Source: Clostridium estertheticum subsp. estertheticum
GTDB taxonomy: Bacteria; Bacillota; Clostridia; Clostridiales; Clostridiaceae
Length of the DNA: 64,000 bases
NCBI RefSeq assembly: GCF_001877035.1
Contig: NZ_CP015756.1
Span: 301,001-365,000, forward strand
Direction: 5' to 3'
Shown here: positions 46,691-55,881 of the stretch, piece by piece
Layout of the letters: every line of letters begins with the position of its first letter
Numbering within the stretch: the stretch's first letter is position 1
The notes under the pieces: model-generated
The model's database searches: none
What the model was told of the DNA's origin: nothing
What the model saw: the letters and a program-made list of their open reading frames with translations, nothing else
Position numbers and translations under genes: made by a program

Positions 46691-46738
46691 AATAGGAAGA
46701 TTAACTAGATTATATTTAGTTAATCTTTCTATTTTATT
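46691..46738 (+). terminator. Terminator after groEL
   Basis: A 17-base stem (46691-46707 with 46717-46733, one wobble) and a T-rich end. Confidence 0.8.
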
Positions 46739-46788
46739 AGCATAAAAATAAGTTTTTAATATGTAAACGAGCAAGCGCAAGATAGTTA

Positions 46789-46826
46789 TTGACAAATCTT
46801 TAAAAATTAACTATCATAGTTATAAT
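46789..46826 (+). promoter_or_regulatory. Promoter of guaB-guaA
   Basis: TTGACA (46789-46794), 17 bases, then TATCAT (46812-46817); a TATAAT at 46821-46826 is an alternative -10 box. The riboswitch begins about 20 bases downstream. Confidence 0.75.
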
Positions 46827-46844
46827 AGCTACAAAAACAACTCT

Positions 46845-46909
46845 ACTCATATATCCCTTGAATACGGCAAGGAGCATCTACGGTCAGCCTTAAATTGACC
46901 ACTATGGGT
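46845..46909 (+). promoter_or_regulatory. Purine (guanine-type) riboswitch aptamer upstream of guaB
   Basis: P1 is ACTCAT/ATGGGT (46845-46850 with 46904-46909), P2 CCTTG/CAAGG (46856-46860 with 46868-46872) and P3 GGTCA/TGACC (46882-46886 with 46896-46900). The loops AATACGG and CCTTAAA can form the usual GG-CC kissing pairs. The J3/1 base at 46902 is C, which selects guanine. J2/3 reads GCATCTA instead of GTTTCTA, so two usually conserved positions differ; binding of another guanine-like ligand cannot be excluded. Confidence 0.85.
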
Positions 46910-46933
46910 AATTTTAGTATGAACTTATTTTAG

Positions 46934-46979
46934 GTATGCTAATTTTACTTTGATTAAAGTAGGATTAGTATGCTTTTCT
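46934..46979 (+). terminator. Riboswitch-controlled terminator before guaB
   Basis: An 18-base stem with wobble pairs (46934-46951 with 46956-46973), loop GATT and a TTTTCTAT tail, 25 bases after the aptamer. This is the expected off-switch when purine is bound. Confidence 0.8.
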
Positions 46980-47136
46980 ATACTTTATACCTTATTTATT
47001 AATATTGTATATATATATGGGTTTATACCAATTATAAAAATTAATATAAGGAACATTTAATTAAATATAATATCATTTTTGATATGATGTTTAATTTTAT
47101 GTACCTAAAATAGAAGTACGAAGGGGTGTTGATTAA

Positions 47137-48591
<1,455 letters not shown>

Positions 48592-48641
48592 AATAGGTAA
48601 CAATAGATAAATTAAGGCTTAAATGTACAGGAGGAAAAACA

Positions 48642-50174
48642 TTGATTAATAGAGAATTAGTTTTAGTAGTTGATTTTGGTGGTCAATATAATCAACTTAT
48701 TGCAAGAAGGGTTAGAGAAAACAGTGTTTACTGTGAAATAATACCATACACATATTCTGTTGAAAAAATAAAAAACATGAATCCAATAGGTATAATATTC
48801 ACAGGTGGACCTAATAGTGTATATGCTGATGGTGCTCCACAAATTGACAAAGAAATATTTGAGATTGGTATTCCTATATTAGGAATATGTTATGGTGCTC
48901 AATTAATGGCACAAGCATTTGGTGGAGAAGTTAAAACATCAGAAGTTCGTGAATATGGTAAAGTAGAAGTTGACCTAAATAAAGATGCTACTATTTTCAA
49001 AGGAATAGATGAAAATCAATGTTGGATGAGTCATACAGATCATATATCTAAAGTTCCAAAAGGATTTGAGGTTATTGCGACTTCTAAGCATTGTCCAGTA
49101 GCTGCTATGGCAAATGTTTCTAAAAAACTTTATGGAGTTCAATTTCATCCAGAAGTAAAACATACTCTCTTTGGTGAAGAAATGATTAGAAAGTTCCTAT
49201 ATGATGTATGTCAGGTTAATGGTGATTGGTCAATGTCTTCTTTTGCACAGGAGAAAATTAAGGCTATTAGAGAACAAGTTGGAGATAAAAAAGTACTTTG
49301 TGCTCTCTCAGGTGGAGTTGATTCTTCAGTTGCTGCAGTACTTGTTTACAAAGCAATTGGTGATCAGTTAACTTGTGTGTTTGTAGATCATGGTTTACTT
49401 AGAAAAGATGAAGGCGACCAAGTTGAAACTATATTTAACGGTGAATTCGACATGAAGATAATAAGAGTTAATGCTAAAGATAGGTTCCTAGGTAAGCTTA
49501 AGGGCGTAAGTGACCCAGAGAAAAAGAGAAAGATAATTGGAGAAGAATTTATAAGAGTTTTTGAAGAAGAGTCAAATAAACTCGGACAATTAGATTTCCT
49601 TGTTCAAGGAACAATATACCCAGATGTAGTAGAGAGTGGTACTGCTACTTCAGCTACTATAAAAAGTCATCACAATGTTGGAGGACTTCCAAAAGATATG
49701 CACTTTGAACTAATTGAGCCTTTAAGAGAGTTATTTAAAGATGAAGTTAGAGCTGTTGGCGAAGAAATTGGAATACCACATCACTTAGTGTGGAGACAAC
49801 CGTTCCCAGGACCAGGACTCGCTATAAGAGTACTTGGAGAAATAACTGAGGAAAAATTATTTATAACTAGCGAGGCAGATGCGATCTTTAGAGATGAAAT
49901 AGCCAAAGCAGGACTTGAAGGTGACATATGGCAGTATTTTGCATGTCTTCCTAACATTAAGTCCGTTGGAGTTATGGGCGATGAGCGAACATATTGTCAC
50001 ACAGTAGCTTTAAGAGCTGTTACAAGTTCCGATGCAATGACTTCAGACTGGGCTAGAATACCTTATGAGGTATTAGATGTAGTATCCCGTAGAATCGTTA
50101 ATGAAGTTAAAGGAGTAAACAGAATTGTTTATGACATAACCTCTAAGCCACCTTCTACTATTGAGTGGGAATAG
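48642..50174 (+). CDS. guaA: GMP synthase (glutamine-hydrolysing)
   Basis: 510 residues. An N-terminal class I glutamine amidotransferase (about 1-195) has the nucleophilic Cys in '[13 protein letters not shown]' and His/Glu in '[12 protein letters not shown]'. It is followed by an ATP pyrophosphatase domain with the P-loop '[12 protein letters not shown]' (about 222-233) and a C-terminal dimerisation domain ending '[12 protein letters not shown]'. It converts XMP to GMP. TTG start after AGGAGG. Second gene of the riboswitch-controlled guaBA operon, closed by a strong terminator. Confidence 0.97.
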   Translation: MINRELVLVVDFGGQYNQLIARRVRENSVYCEIIPYTYSVEKIKNMNPIGIIFTGGPNSVYADGAPQIDKEIFEIGIPILGICYGAQLMAQAFGGEVKTSEVREYGKVEVDLNKDATIFKGIDENQCWMSHTDHISKVPKGFEVIATSKHCPVAAMANVSKKLYGVQFHPEVKHTLFGEEMIRKFLYDVCQVNGDWSMSSFAQEKIKAIREQVGDKKVLCALSGGVDSSVAAVLVYKAIGDQLTCVFVDHGLLRKDEGDQVETIFNGEFDMKIIRVNAKDRFLGKLKGVSDPEKKRKIIGEEFIRVFEEESNKLGQLDFLVQGTIYPDVVESGTATSATIKSHHNVGGLPKDMHFELIEPLRELFKDEVRAVGEEIGIPHHLVWRQPFPGPGLAIRVLGEITEEKLFITSEADAIFRDEIAKAGLEGDIWQYFACLPNIKSVGVMGDERTYCHTVALRAVTSSDAMTSDWARIPYEVLDVVSRRIVNEVKGVNRIVYDITSKPPSTIEWE

Positions 50175-50231
50175 GTCATTTAGGTAATAAATTATTGAAA
50201 AACTTAGATATATTAATAAAATAAGATAATT

Positions 50232-50282
50232 AAAAGTGGTTATGATGTGCTATTAAAAAGGCACATCATAACCACTTTTTTA
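50232..50282. terminator. Bidirectional terminator between guaA and the DUF475 gene
   Basis: AAAAGTGGTTATGATGTGC (50232-50250) pairs perfectly with the arm at 50261-50279, with A- and T-runs on both sides. The flanking genes converge. Confidence 0.95.
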
Positions 50283-50296
50283 TAAATAATATTCTT

Positions 50297-51229
50297 CTAT
50301 TCAGATGCCAGATTGTTTTTAGCATAAACTTTTGATTTAAAGAAAAAAAATAATATTATTAATATTGTGACCAAAGGTGTAATATATTCTGGTATTTCTA
50401 TTTTAAATCCTTCAAGTATCATCACTACACCAAGACATAAGATTGAATACATTGCTCCATTTTTAAGAAAAATATATTTTTTAATGTTTTCTATATTCCC
50501 CATGGTTAGTTGCCTTACAACAATAGCTCCTAGGCCATTTCCCAAAATTATTAGTGGTACTGAGGTTGTAAATGCAAAAGCGCCTAATACCCCATCAATG
50601 GAAAAAGTCATATCAATTATTTCTAAATATAATATCTTACTAATGTCAGACATTCCACTTGTATTACTCAATAATTGTTGTTCGTTTGATTCTGCATTCT
50701 TCTTAAATCCATCAGTAATAAAAAATGCAGAAGACCCGATTACAGCAGAGAGTGCCAATACTGAATCATGTTTCAAAGCTAATGCAACAATTACAACTAA
50801 AATCACGGAAACTATTGCATAAAACCATGCACCGTGTTTAACGAAGAACTCTTCACCTGGAAGTCCAAAGTGCTTATCTTCAATAAACAACCAATGAAGA
50901 AATAGGAATAATAAAAATACTCCTCCTCCAAGCATCAAGATAGGTGTGGAAAGTTCAAATGATTCTTTTATGTGTGGATCATTTGAAAATGTTGCAGTAA
51001 GAGCTCCTATGGGACCGAGTCCTGGATTAGTTACCCAGACTATAATCCATGGCAACATGCCTCTTACAATAAATACTGCAAACAATATACCGTAGAACAG
51101 AAACCATTTCTTTGCTTTTTCAGACATGGTTCCAAGAACCTCTGCGTTTATTACAGCATTATCGATGCTGGACACTATTTCGAATACACATAGACCTATT
51201 ATGATAAATAGTATGGACATAAATCCCAT
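50297..51229 (-). CDS. DUF475 / TerC-superfamily membrane protein
   Basis: 310 residues with about nine membrane helices. N-terminal 'FEIVSSIDNAVINAEVLG' and the later 'EIIDMTFSIDGVLGAFAFT' carry the paired Asp residues typical of TerC-like proteins; 'FFITDGFKK' lies between. TerC-superfamily members are linked to metal-ion (for example manganese) export or tellurite resistance; the DUF475 branch has no fixed function. Start ATG at 51229 with GGAAGGAG ten bases upstream; the ATG at 51220 is possible. Monocistronic. Confidence 0.82.
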   Translation of the reverse strand: MGFMSILFIIIGLCVFEIVSSIDNAVINAEVLGTMSEKAKKWFLFYGILFAVFIVRGMLPWIIVWVTNPGLGPIGALTATFSNDPHIKESFELSTPILMLGGGVFLLFLFLHWLFIEDKHFGLPGEEFFVKHGAWFYAIVSVILVVIVALALKHDSVLALSAVIGSSAFFITDGFKKNAESNEQQLLSNTSGMSDISKILYLEIIDMTFSIDGVLGAFAFTTSVPLIILGNGLGAIVVRQLTMGNIENIKKYIFLKNGAMYSILCLGVVMILEGFKIEIPEYITPLVTILIILFFFFKSKVYAKNNLASE

Positions 51230-51384
51230 TTAGACAAAACTCCTTCCAAAATTAAATACTTGTTTGTACTATGTATTATAAACTATTAATACGTATACTT
51301 TCAAGAATATTATTTCATTCAAAGAAACATATTATACGATACTAAAATTTAATTATTCATATTTTTATTTTGTATTAAATACAG

Positions 51385-51413
51385 TTGAGTTAATATAAAC
51401 TATATGATATAGT
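51385..51413 (+). promoter_or_regulatory. Promoter of the first DUF1646 gene
   Basis: TTGAGT (51385-51390), 17 bases and TATAGT (51408-51413). The leader RNA element starts about ten bases after the likely transcription start. Confidence 0.7.
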
Positions 51414-51430
51414 TTAATTATAATATGGTT

Positions 51431-51461
51431 AGCGGTTGGACAAACTAACGTTTGATTCCGA
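51431..51461 (+). promoter_or_regulatory. DUF1646-motif RNA, likely Na+-I riboswitch (copy 1)
   Basis: The leader contains CGGTTGGA, a hairpin CAAAC-TAAC-GTTTG (51441-51454), then ATTCCG, with CGG/CCG able to close the structure. The same pattern with compensatory base changes occurs before the second DUF1646 gene. The DUF1646 RNA motif is reported as a sodium-sensing riboswitch. A competing hairpin CC-AGAAA/TTTCT-GG and a terminator follow, so control is probably transcriptional. Confidence 0.7.
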
Positions 51462-51475
51462 GAAAAATTTGTTTC

Positions 51476-51520
51476 TAGGGTGGGAAACTCTTATTTGAGT
51501 ATCCCACTCTATTATTTTTT
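51476..51520 (+). terminator. Terminator in the leader of the first DUF1646 gene
   Basis: TAGGGTGGGAAACTC (51476-51490) pairs with GAGTATCCCACTCTA (51497-51511), then TTATTTTTT. It lies 120 bases before the start codon, and its first bases are shared with an alternative hairpin next to the riboswitch. Confidence 0.85.
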
Positions 51521-51642
51521 GTCTTCATAATGTTTAAAACATAGCCCATTGCATATTACTAATTTTGGAAGGAGATAATATAAAAATAGTAATTCGGATC
51601 TAATTCAATATAATTTACAATAACAATGAGGACGTGATAATT

Positions 51643-52665
51643 ATGATTTATATACTAATTTTTCTTTTAGCAATAACTTTTATATTACCAATTGTATCGA
51701 AAAAAGTAGAAGCAAATCTTGAAATTTTTCTTTTTACTATTGGGGTATTAGCAGCTGTTACATCGGGTGCAATAAACAAAACACTTTTACTCACTATTGC
51801 TCAAAATAAATTCATGTATTTTATAGCCTTTGCTGTATTGATAGGTGGATTTTTGTTCAAAGCACTAACTACACATATAAACAAAGCATTAGAAGATATT
51901 TTAAAACGTATTCCATTAAGAATTTTTATATTTTTATTAATAGTAATTATAGGGCTTTTGTCAAGTGTAATAACTGCAATTATAGCTGCCCTTCTATTGG
52001 TAGAGATAGTTAGTATACTTCCGGTTAGTAGAAAAAATAAAATAAATATTAATATAATTTCTTGCTTTTCAATTGGACTAGGTGCAATATTAACCCCAAT
52101 AGGGGAGCCATTATCTACAATTGTAGTTTCCAGGCTTGGTTTGAGTTTCTGGTCCCTTTTAGATCAACTTGGTATTTATATTATTCCTGGTATAATAATA
52201 CTTGGAATTATGGGAGCGGGGTATGGATCAAAGGAAAAGAGTAAAGCAGATAACGATGAAGAAATTGTTATAGGCGAAACAAATGGATTGATAATTATAA
52301 GGGCAATTAAAATTTTCCTATTTATTATTGCATTGGAACTACTTGGAGAAGGTTTTAAACCAATAATTGAGGCTTATATATTACCACTTGATACTCGCTA
52401 TTTGTATTGGGTTAATATGTCCTCAGCGGTATTAGATAATGCAACACTTGCTGCAGCAGAAATAAGTGTTAAAATGTCACCAGAACAAATTAAAGCTGTT
52501 TTAATCGGATTACTTGTCAGTGGAGGAATAATGATTCCAGGTAATATACCAAATATTATTTCTGCCGGTAAATTAAAAATTACAAGTAAAGAGTGGATTA
52601 AGGTAGGGGCTCCAATCGGAATCGCTATTATGCTCATATATTATGTTGTTTTATTTGTATTTTAG
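51643..52665 (+). CDS. DUF1646 family putative cation transporter (copy 1)
   Basis: 340 residues from the ATG at 51643. AGGACGTGAT matches the anti-Shine-Dalgarno sequence at nine of ten bases and fits this ATG; the GTG inside it is not the start. About ten membrane helices. Strong family motifs are 'PLRIFIFLLIVIIGLLSSVITAIIAALLLVEIVSILPVSRKNKI', 'CFSIGLGAILTPIGEPLSTIVVSRL' and 'SSAVLDNATLAAAEISVKM'. The fold is like the ArsB/NhaD ion transporters, so Na+ or another cation is a likely substrate. The gene has its own promoter, leader RNA and terminator, and is a close paralogue of the next gene. Confidence 0.85.
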   Translation: MIYILIFLLAITFILPIVSKKVEANLEIFLFTIGVLAAVTSGAINKTLLLTIAQNKFMYFIAFAVLIGGFLFKALTTHINKALEDILKRIPLRIFIFLLIVIIGLLSSVITAIIAALLLVEIVSILPVSRKNKININIISCFSIGLGAILTPIGEPLSTIVVSRLGLSFWSLLDQLGIYIIPGIIILGIMGAGYGSKEKSKADNDEEIVIGETNGLIIIRAIKIFLFIIALELLGEGFKPIIEAYILPLDTRYLYWVNMSSAVLDNATLAAAEISVKMSPEQIKAVLIGLLVSGGIMIPGNIPNIISAGKLKITSKEWIKVGAPIGIAIMLIYYVVLFVF

Positions 52666-52687
52666 TGATTTTTGTATTTAAAAAGAT

Positions 52688-52725
52688 CATCCATTTTTGC
52701 TAATATGTATTAGTGTAAATGGATG
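52688..52725 (+). terminator. Hairpin after the first DUF1646 gene
   Basis: CATCCATTT (52688-52696) pairs with AAATGGATG (52717-52725), with an inner CTAAT/ATTAG. There is no T-run, so termination is uncertain. Confidence 0.5.
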
Positions 52726-52785
52726 GTTAAACTTATATTAAGGCCCTAAGTATAGGCTATTGCTCAACTAATTATATAGTGAAAA

Positions 52786-52814
52786 TTGAATTAATATAGA
52801 TTTTATGGTATAAT
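52786..52814 (+). promoter_or_regulatory. Promoter of the second DUF1646 gene
   Basis: TTGAAT (52786-52791), 17 bases and TATAAT (52809-52814), starting transcription just before the second leader element. Confidence 0.75.
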
Positions 52815-52828
52815 TTTGTATAATATTT

Positions 52829-52862
52829 TAACGGTTGGACAAGGTAATGCTTGATTCATTAT
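52829..52862 (+). promoter_or_regulatory. DUF1646-motif RNA, likely Na+-I riboswitch (copy 2)
   Basis: ACGGTTGGACAAGGTAATGC is followed by TTGATTC; the loop TAAyG and the flanks match copy 1, and one helix position changes A-T to G-C. No terminator lies between it and the gene 28 bases later. CATTAT (52857-52862) could pair with ATAATG over the start codon, pointing to control of translation. Confidence 0.65.
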
Positions 52863-52889
52863 AACTATTAACAAAAGGACGTGATAATA

Positions 52890-53912
52890 ATGCTTTTTAT
52901 ATTAATTATTCTTTTAATAGTAACCTTCGTGTTACCACTTATATCAAAAAAAGTAGAAAGTAATCTTGAAGTTTTTTTATTTACTATTGGATTATTAGCT
53001 TCTATTACTTCGGGTGTGTTAAACAAAACATTTTTACTTAGTATTGCACAAAATAAATTTATGTATTTTATAGCCTTTGCTGTATTAATAGGTGGATTTT
53101 TATTCAAAGCATTTAATAACCCTATAAAAATAGGATTAGAGCATATTTTAAACCATATTCCATTAAGGATTTTTGTGTTTTTGTTAGTGGTAATTATAGG
53201 TCTTTTATCAAGTATAATAACAGCAATTATAGCTGCCCTTCTATTAGTAGAGATAGTTAGTATACTTCCAGTTAGTAGAAAAAATAAAATAAATATTAAT
53301 ATAATTTCATGTTTTTCAATTGGGATTGGGTCAATATTAACACCAATAGGGGAGCCATTATCCACAATTGTAGTCGCTAAACTTAGTTTGGGGTTTTGGG
53401 ATCTTTTACATAGATTAGGTATTTATATTATCCCAGGAATATTAATACTTGGTGTTATTGGAGCATTGTATGCTTCTCTAGACAAAACTAAAACAGTGAA
53501 TGATGATGAAGAACTTGAAGATGAAACAAATAAATTGATTCTTATAAGAGCAATTAAAATCTTCCTATTCATAATAGCATTAGAGTTACTTGGAGAAGGA
53601 TTTAGACCGATAATTGATAAATATATAATAACTCTAGATTATCACTATTTATATTGGGTTAATATGTCTTCGGCAGTGTTAGATAATGCGACACTTGCAG
53701 CTGCAGAAATAAGTGTTAAAATGTCACAAGTACAAGTTGAAGCTGTGCTTCTTGGATTGCTTATTAGTGGAGGAATGATGATCCCAGGTAATATACCTAA
53801 TATTATTTCTGCTGGTAAATTAAAAATTACAAGTAGCGAATGGATTAAATTAGGAGTTCCATTAGGGCTTATTATGATGGCTATATACTACGTTGTTTTA
53901 TTTGTAATATAA
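52890..53912 (+). CDS. DUF1646 family putative cation transporter (copy 2)
   Basis: 340 residues from the ATG at 52890, exactly as long as copy 1 and with the same AGGACGTGAT ribosome-binding site. Most residues are identical, including 'FMYFIAFAVLIGGFLFKA', 'CFSIGIGSILTPIGEPLSTIVVAKL' and 'SSAVLDNATLAAAEISVKM'. Differences cluster in the cytosolic loop (about 200-220) and in the N-terminal helices. This is a tandem duplication that kept a separate promoter and riboswitch, so the two proteins may respond to different ion levels. A strong terminator follows. Confidence 0.85.
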   Translation: MLFILIILLIVTFVLPLISKKVESNLEVFLFTIGLLASITSGVLNKTFLLSIAQNKFMYFIAFAVLIGGFLFKAFNNPIKIGLEHILNHIPLRIFVFLLVVIIGLLSSIITAIIAALLLVEIVSILPVSRKNKININIISCFSIGIGSILTPIGEPLSTIVVAKLSLGFWDLLHRLGIYIIPGILILGVIGALYASLDKTKTVNDDEELEDETNKLILIRAIKIFLFIIALELLGEGFRPIIDKYIITLDYHYLYWVNMSSAVLDNATLAAAEISVKMSQVQVEAVLLGLLISGGMMIPGNIPNIISAGKLKITSSEWIKLGVPLGLIMMAIYYVVLFVI

Positions 53913-53929
53913 AATATTTAACAATTTCT

Positions 53930-53970
53930 AAAAAAGCAGATGAGAATAAATTATTCTCATCTGCTTTTTT
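53930..53970. terminator. Terminator after the second DUF1646 gene
   Basis: AAAAAGCAGATGAGAAT (53931-53947) pairs perfectly with the arm at 53953-53969, ending in a T-run. Confidence 0.93.
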
Positions 53971-54070
53971 ATTAAATTTAACTTAACAATATTAATACAA
54001 ATAGATATAGGTTATTTTTTTCGAATAATGTCGAATATGCAAATGAAATTTAAAAAACGTGTCAAATAAT

Positions 54071-54099
54071 TTGTCGTTTGATGTAATTTGATGTATAAT
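54071..54099 (+). promoter_or_regulatory. Promoter of a small protein gene
   Basis: TTGTCG (54071-54076), 17 bases and TATAAT (54094-54099). The spacer contains TTTGATGTAA followed by TTTGATGTA, a short direct repeat that may bind a regulator. Confidence 0.65.
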
Positions 54100-54152
54100 A
54101 AGTGTATAAGATAGATTTTATGTAAGAATTATTTTTTCGGAGGATGGTATAT

Positions 54153-54335
54153 ATGAATAATATAAAAAGTGTTAAGTTAAGTATGGCAATATATAAATAT
54201 ATAAATCAGAGTAAAGTTTTAGACAAAATTAAAGTTAATAAAAAAGAAGATAAAATTGATATAGATGATAATTTTAAAATGAATTTAAAACAACGTTTTA
54301 GAGATTTGGATTTGTTAGATGAAAGAGTTATTTAA
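54153..54335 (+). CDS. Small basic protein, 60 residues, unknown
   Basis: 60 residues from the ATG at 54153, well placed after GGAGG; an ATG three codons upstream is too close to it. The product is charged and probably helical, with 'YINQSKVLDKIKVNKKEDKI' and 'MNLKQRFRDLDLLDERVI', and no Cys or membrane segment. I do not recognise it. Its own promoter and strong ribosome-binding site support expression. The IS3 element starts 36 bases after its stop codon, so a downstream partner gene or terminator could have been displaced. Confidence 0.6.
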   Translation: MNNIKSVKLSMAIYKYINQSKVLDKIKVNKKEDKIDIDDNFKMNLKQRFRDLDLLDERVI

Positions 54336-54405
54336 AATGGTTTTTATATAAAAGGTATGGTAAATGTAATGTGTACCCCTTGTCAAGGACAATTTTAAAA
54401 AAAGT

Positions 54406-55245
54406 CTATGCTGATTTGAGAAGATGATTTCTGTATTGAACAGGAGTCATCTTTTTTAGACCCCATTGATATCTAAATTTATTATAGTAGATCATATATT
54501 GCTTAATCTCTTGCTTTAGTTGTTCTAATGTTTCACATGATTTTATGTATGCCTCATCAAAGAATGATTCTTGTGGAGCATTATCCCAGCAGTTTCCACG
54601 TCTTGACATTGATTGTCCTAAACCAGATTTTTTTACTAGCTTTTGAAATGTCGGATTCGTATAATGAAATCCTTGATCTGAGTGTATAAATGCATCTTTA
54701 GGCAATTTAATTTTTCTATTCTTTTTCAGATTATGTATAGTGTCTGTTACGATGTCTAATCTCAAATTATCAGTCACATTGTATGCCAAAATCTCATTTG
54801 TAGATCCATCCTTAATCGTAGATAAATATGCCTTCTTACTTTTTCCGTAAAATAGATAAGTTATATCTGTAAGCAATACTTTTCCAGGTATATTATGTTT
54901 GAAATTTCTATTTAATAGATTTTTTAAAACAGTATGCTCCTTTGTAGCTTTCATCATACGTTTATATGGATTCGCTTTTCTAATGGGGCAAATGATACCA
55001 TACTTTTTCATTATTCTTCTAATACGTTTTAAATTGTATACGATTCCAAATTCGCCTTCTAATGTCATTTTTATTTGTCTAGCTCCCTTTTTACGATTTT
55101 TAAAGTTATATGCATTTAGTACAATTTCTCCTACTGCTTCATCCAACCTATCACGTTGGCGCCTACGGCTGAGAGCTTTAGTAGAGAAATAATTGTAATA
55201 TCCAGAACGAGATACACCCGTAATTTTGCATAAATGGGTAAGCAT
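54406..55245 (-). CDS. IS3 family transposase OrfB (DDE integrase)
   Basis: 279 residues from the first ATG, but the frame continues upstream to 55350, where it joins OrfA by a -1 shift at the run of eight A; the functional transposase is the OrfAB fusion. The integrase core shows the DDE residues: Asp in 'LLTDITYLFYG', Asp in 'FIHSDQGFHYTNPTF' and Glu in 'NAPQESFFDEAYIKS'. An HTH_21 region 'ARQIKMTLEGEFGIVYNLKRIRRIMKKYGI' precedes it. It cuts and joins the element ends. No internal stop or deletion is seen. Confidence 0.9.
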   Translation of the reverse strand: MLTHLCKITGVSRSGYYNYFSTKALSRRRQRDRLDEAVGEIVLNAYNFKNRKKGARQIKMTLEGEFGIVYNLKRIRRIMKKYGIICPIRKANPYKRMMKATKEHTVLKNLLNRNFKHNIPGKVLLTDITYLFYGKSKKAYLSTIKDGSTNEILAYNVTDNLRLDIVTDTIHNLKKNRKIKLPKDAFIHSDQGFHYTNPTFQKLVKKSGLGQSMSRRGNCWDNAPQESFFDEAYIKSCETLEQLKQEIKQYMIYYNKFRYQWGLKKMTPVQYRNHLLKSA

Positions 55246-55310
55246 ATTTTTGAGCTTATATTTTTCGATTTGTGAATTTATAAGGATGAATTTTTCCTGT
55301 GCTACTAAGA

Positions 55311-55730
55311 TTATTTCTTGCTTATCAGCCTTCTTTCTAGGATGTCGATTTTTTTTAATAATTCATTCTCAGCTTTCAGCAAGTTAATTTGGGCTTTAAG
55401 GCGCTCACATCTTTCGTCTGCGGAAAGTTCTCTCACTCTTGGTCTTCCAGTATTGGCATTTCTTGCATCATTTAGTCCACATATACCTTCATTTCTATAT
55501 GCAGCTCTCCAGCGAGATCCTGATGATTTAGCACGTTTAATCCCAACTATATCTATATCAAACCCATTTTCTTCAAATATCTCCCTTGGAAATTTTCCTT
55601 TTTCGTTCTCTATTATAAAAATGCGTTTAAATTCATCGGTATATGTAATTCCCTTCATACTTACTGCTTTAACATTTTTGTTTTTAGCTAGTATTGCTAC
55701 TTCTTTTTCTGTAAATGTTTTGTTGCTCAT
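55311..55730 (-). CDS. IS3 family transposase OrfA (DNA-binding)
   Basis: 139 residues. Two helix-turn-helix segments ('YTDEFKRIFIIENEKGKFPREIFEENGFD' and 'GSRWRAAYRNEGICGLNDARNANTGRP') are followed by a leucine-rich coiled coil 'CERLKAQINLLKAENELLKK', as usual for IS3 OrfA. The frame ends in a short tail after the A8 slippery run; ribosomes that slip back one base there make the OrfAB transposase. OrfA alone normally limits transposition. ATG start after AAGGATGGTGG. Confidence 0.88.
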   Translation of the reverse strand: MSNKTFTEKEVAILAKNKNVKAVSMKGITYTDEFKRIFIIENEKGKFPREIFEENGFDIDIVGIKRAKSSGSRWRAAYRNEGICGLNDARNANTGRPRVRELSADERCERLKAQINLLKAENELLKKIDILERRLISKK

Positions 55731-55881
55731 TTAAATTTCCACCATCCTTGTATATATCTAATTTAAATTATTATACTTTTCTTTATTATACATAAAAATA
55801 CCCTACCGGGTAGACTTTTTTAAATCCGTCTACTCTATAGGGTACATTATAATTATTAATTTATCATACCTTTTTATGTCG

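Larger units (their letters stand above)
54372..55846 (-). mobile_element. IS3-family insertion sequence, about 1.48 kb
   Basis: Both ends begin TGTACCC read inward and share an imperfect inverted repeat of about 38 bases, including ATTTAAAAAAGTCTA. Inside are orfA and orfB on the minus strand, joined by a -1 frameshift at A8 (55349-55356). Near the right end GTAGAC and GTCTAC form a hairpin that can block outside transcription. No clear target duplication is visible (flanks ATG and TTA), so the insertion is old or rearranged. Both orfs look intact. Confidence 0.85.

Noticed and set aside
55318-55734. Plus-strand frame opposite the IS3 orfA
   Set aside because: Shadow of the transposase gene; no ribosome-binding site and low-complexity product.
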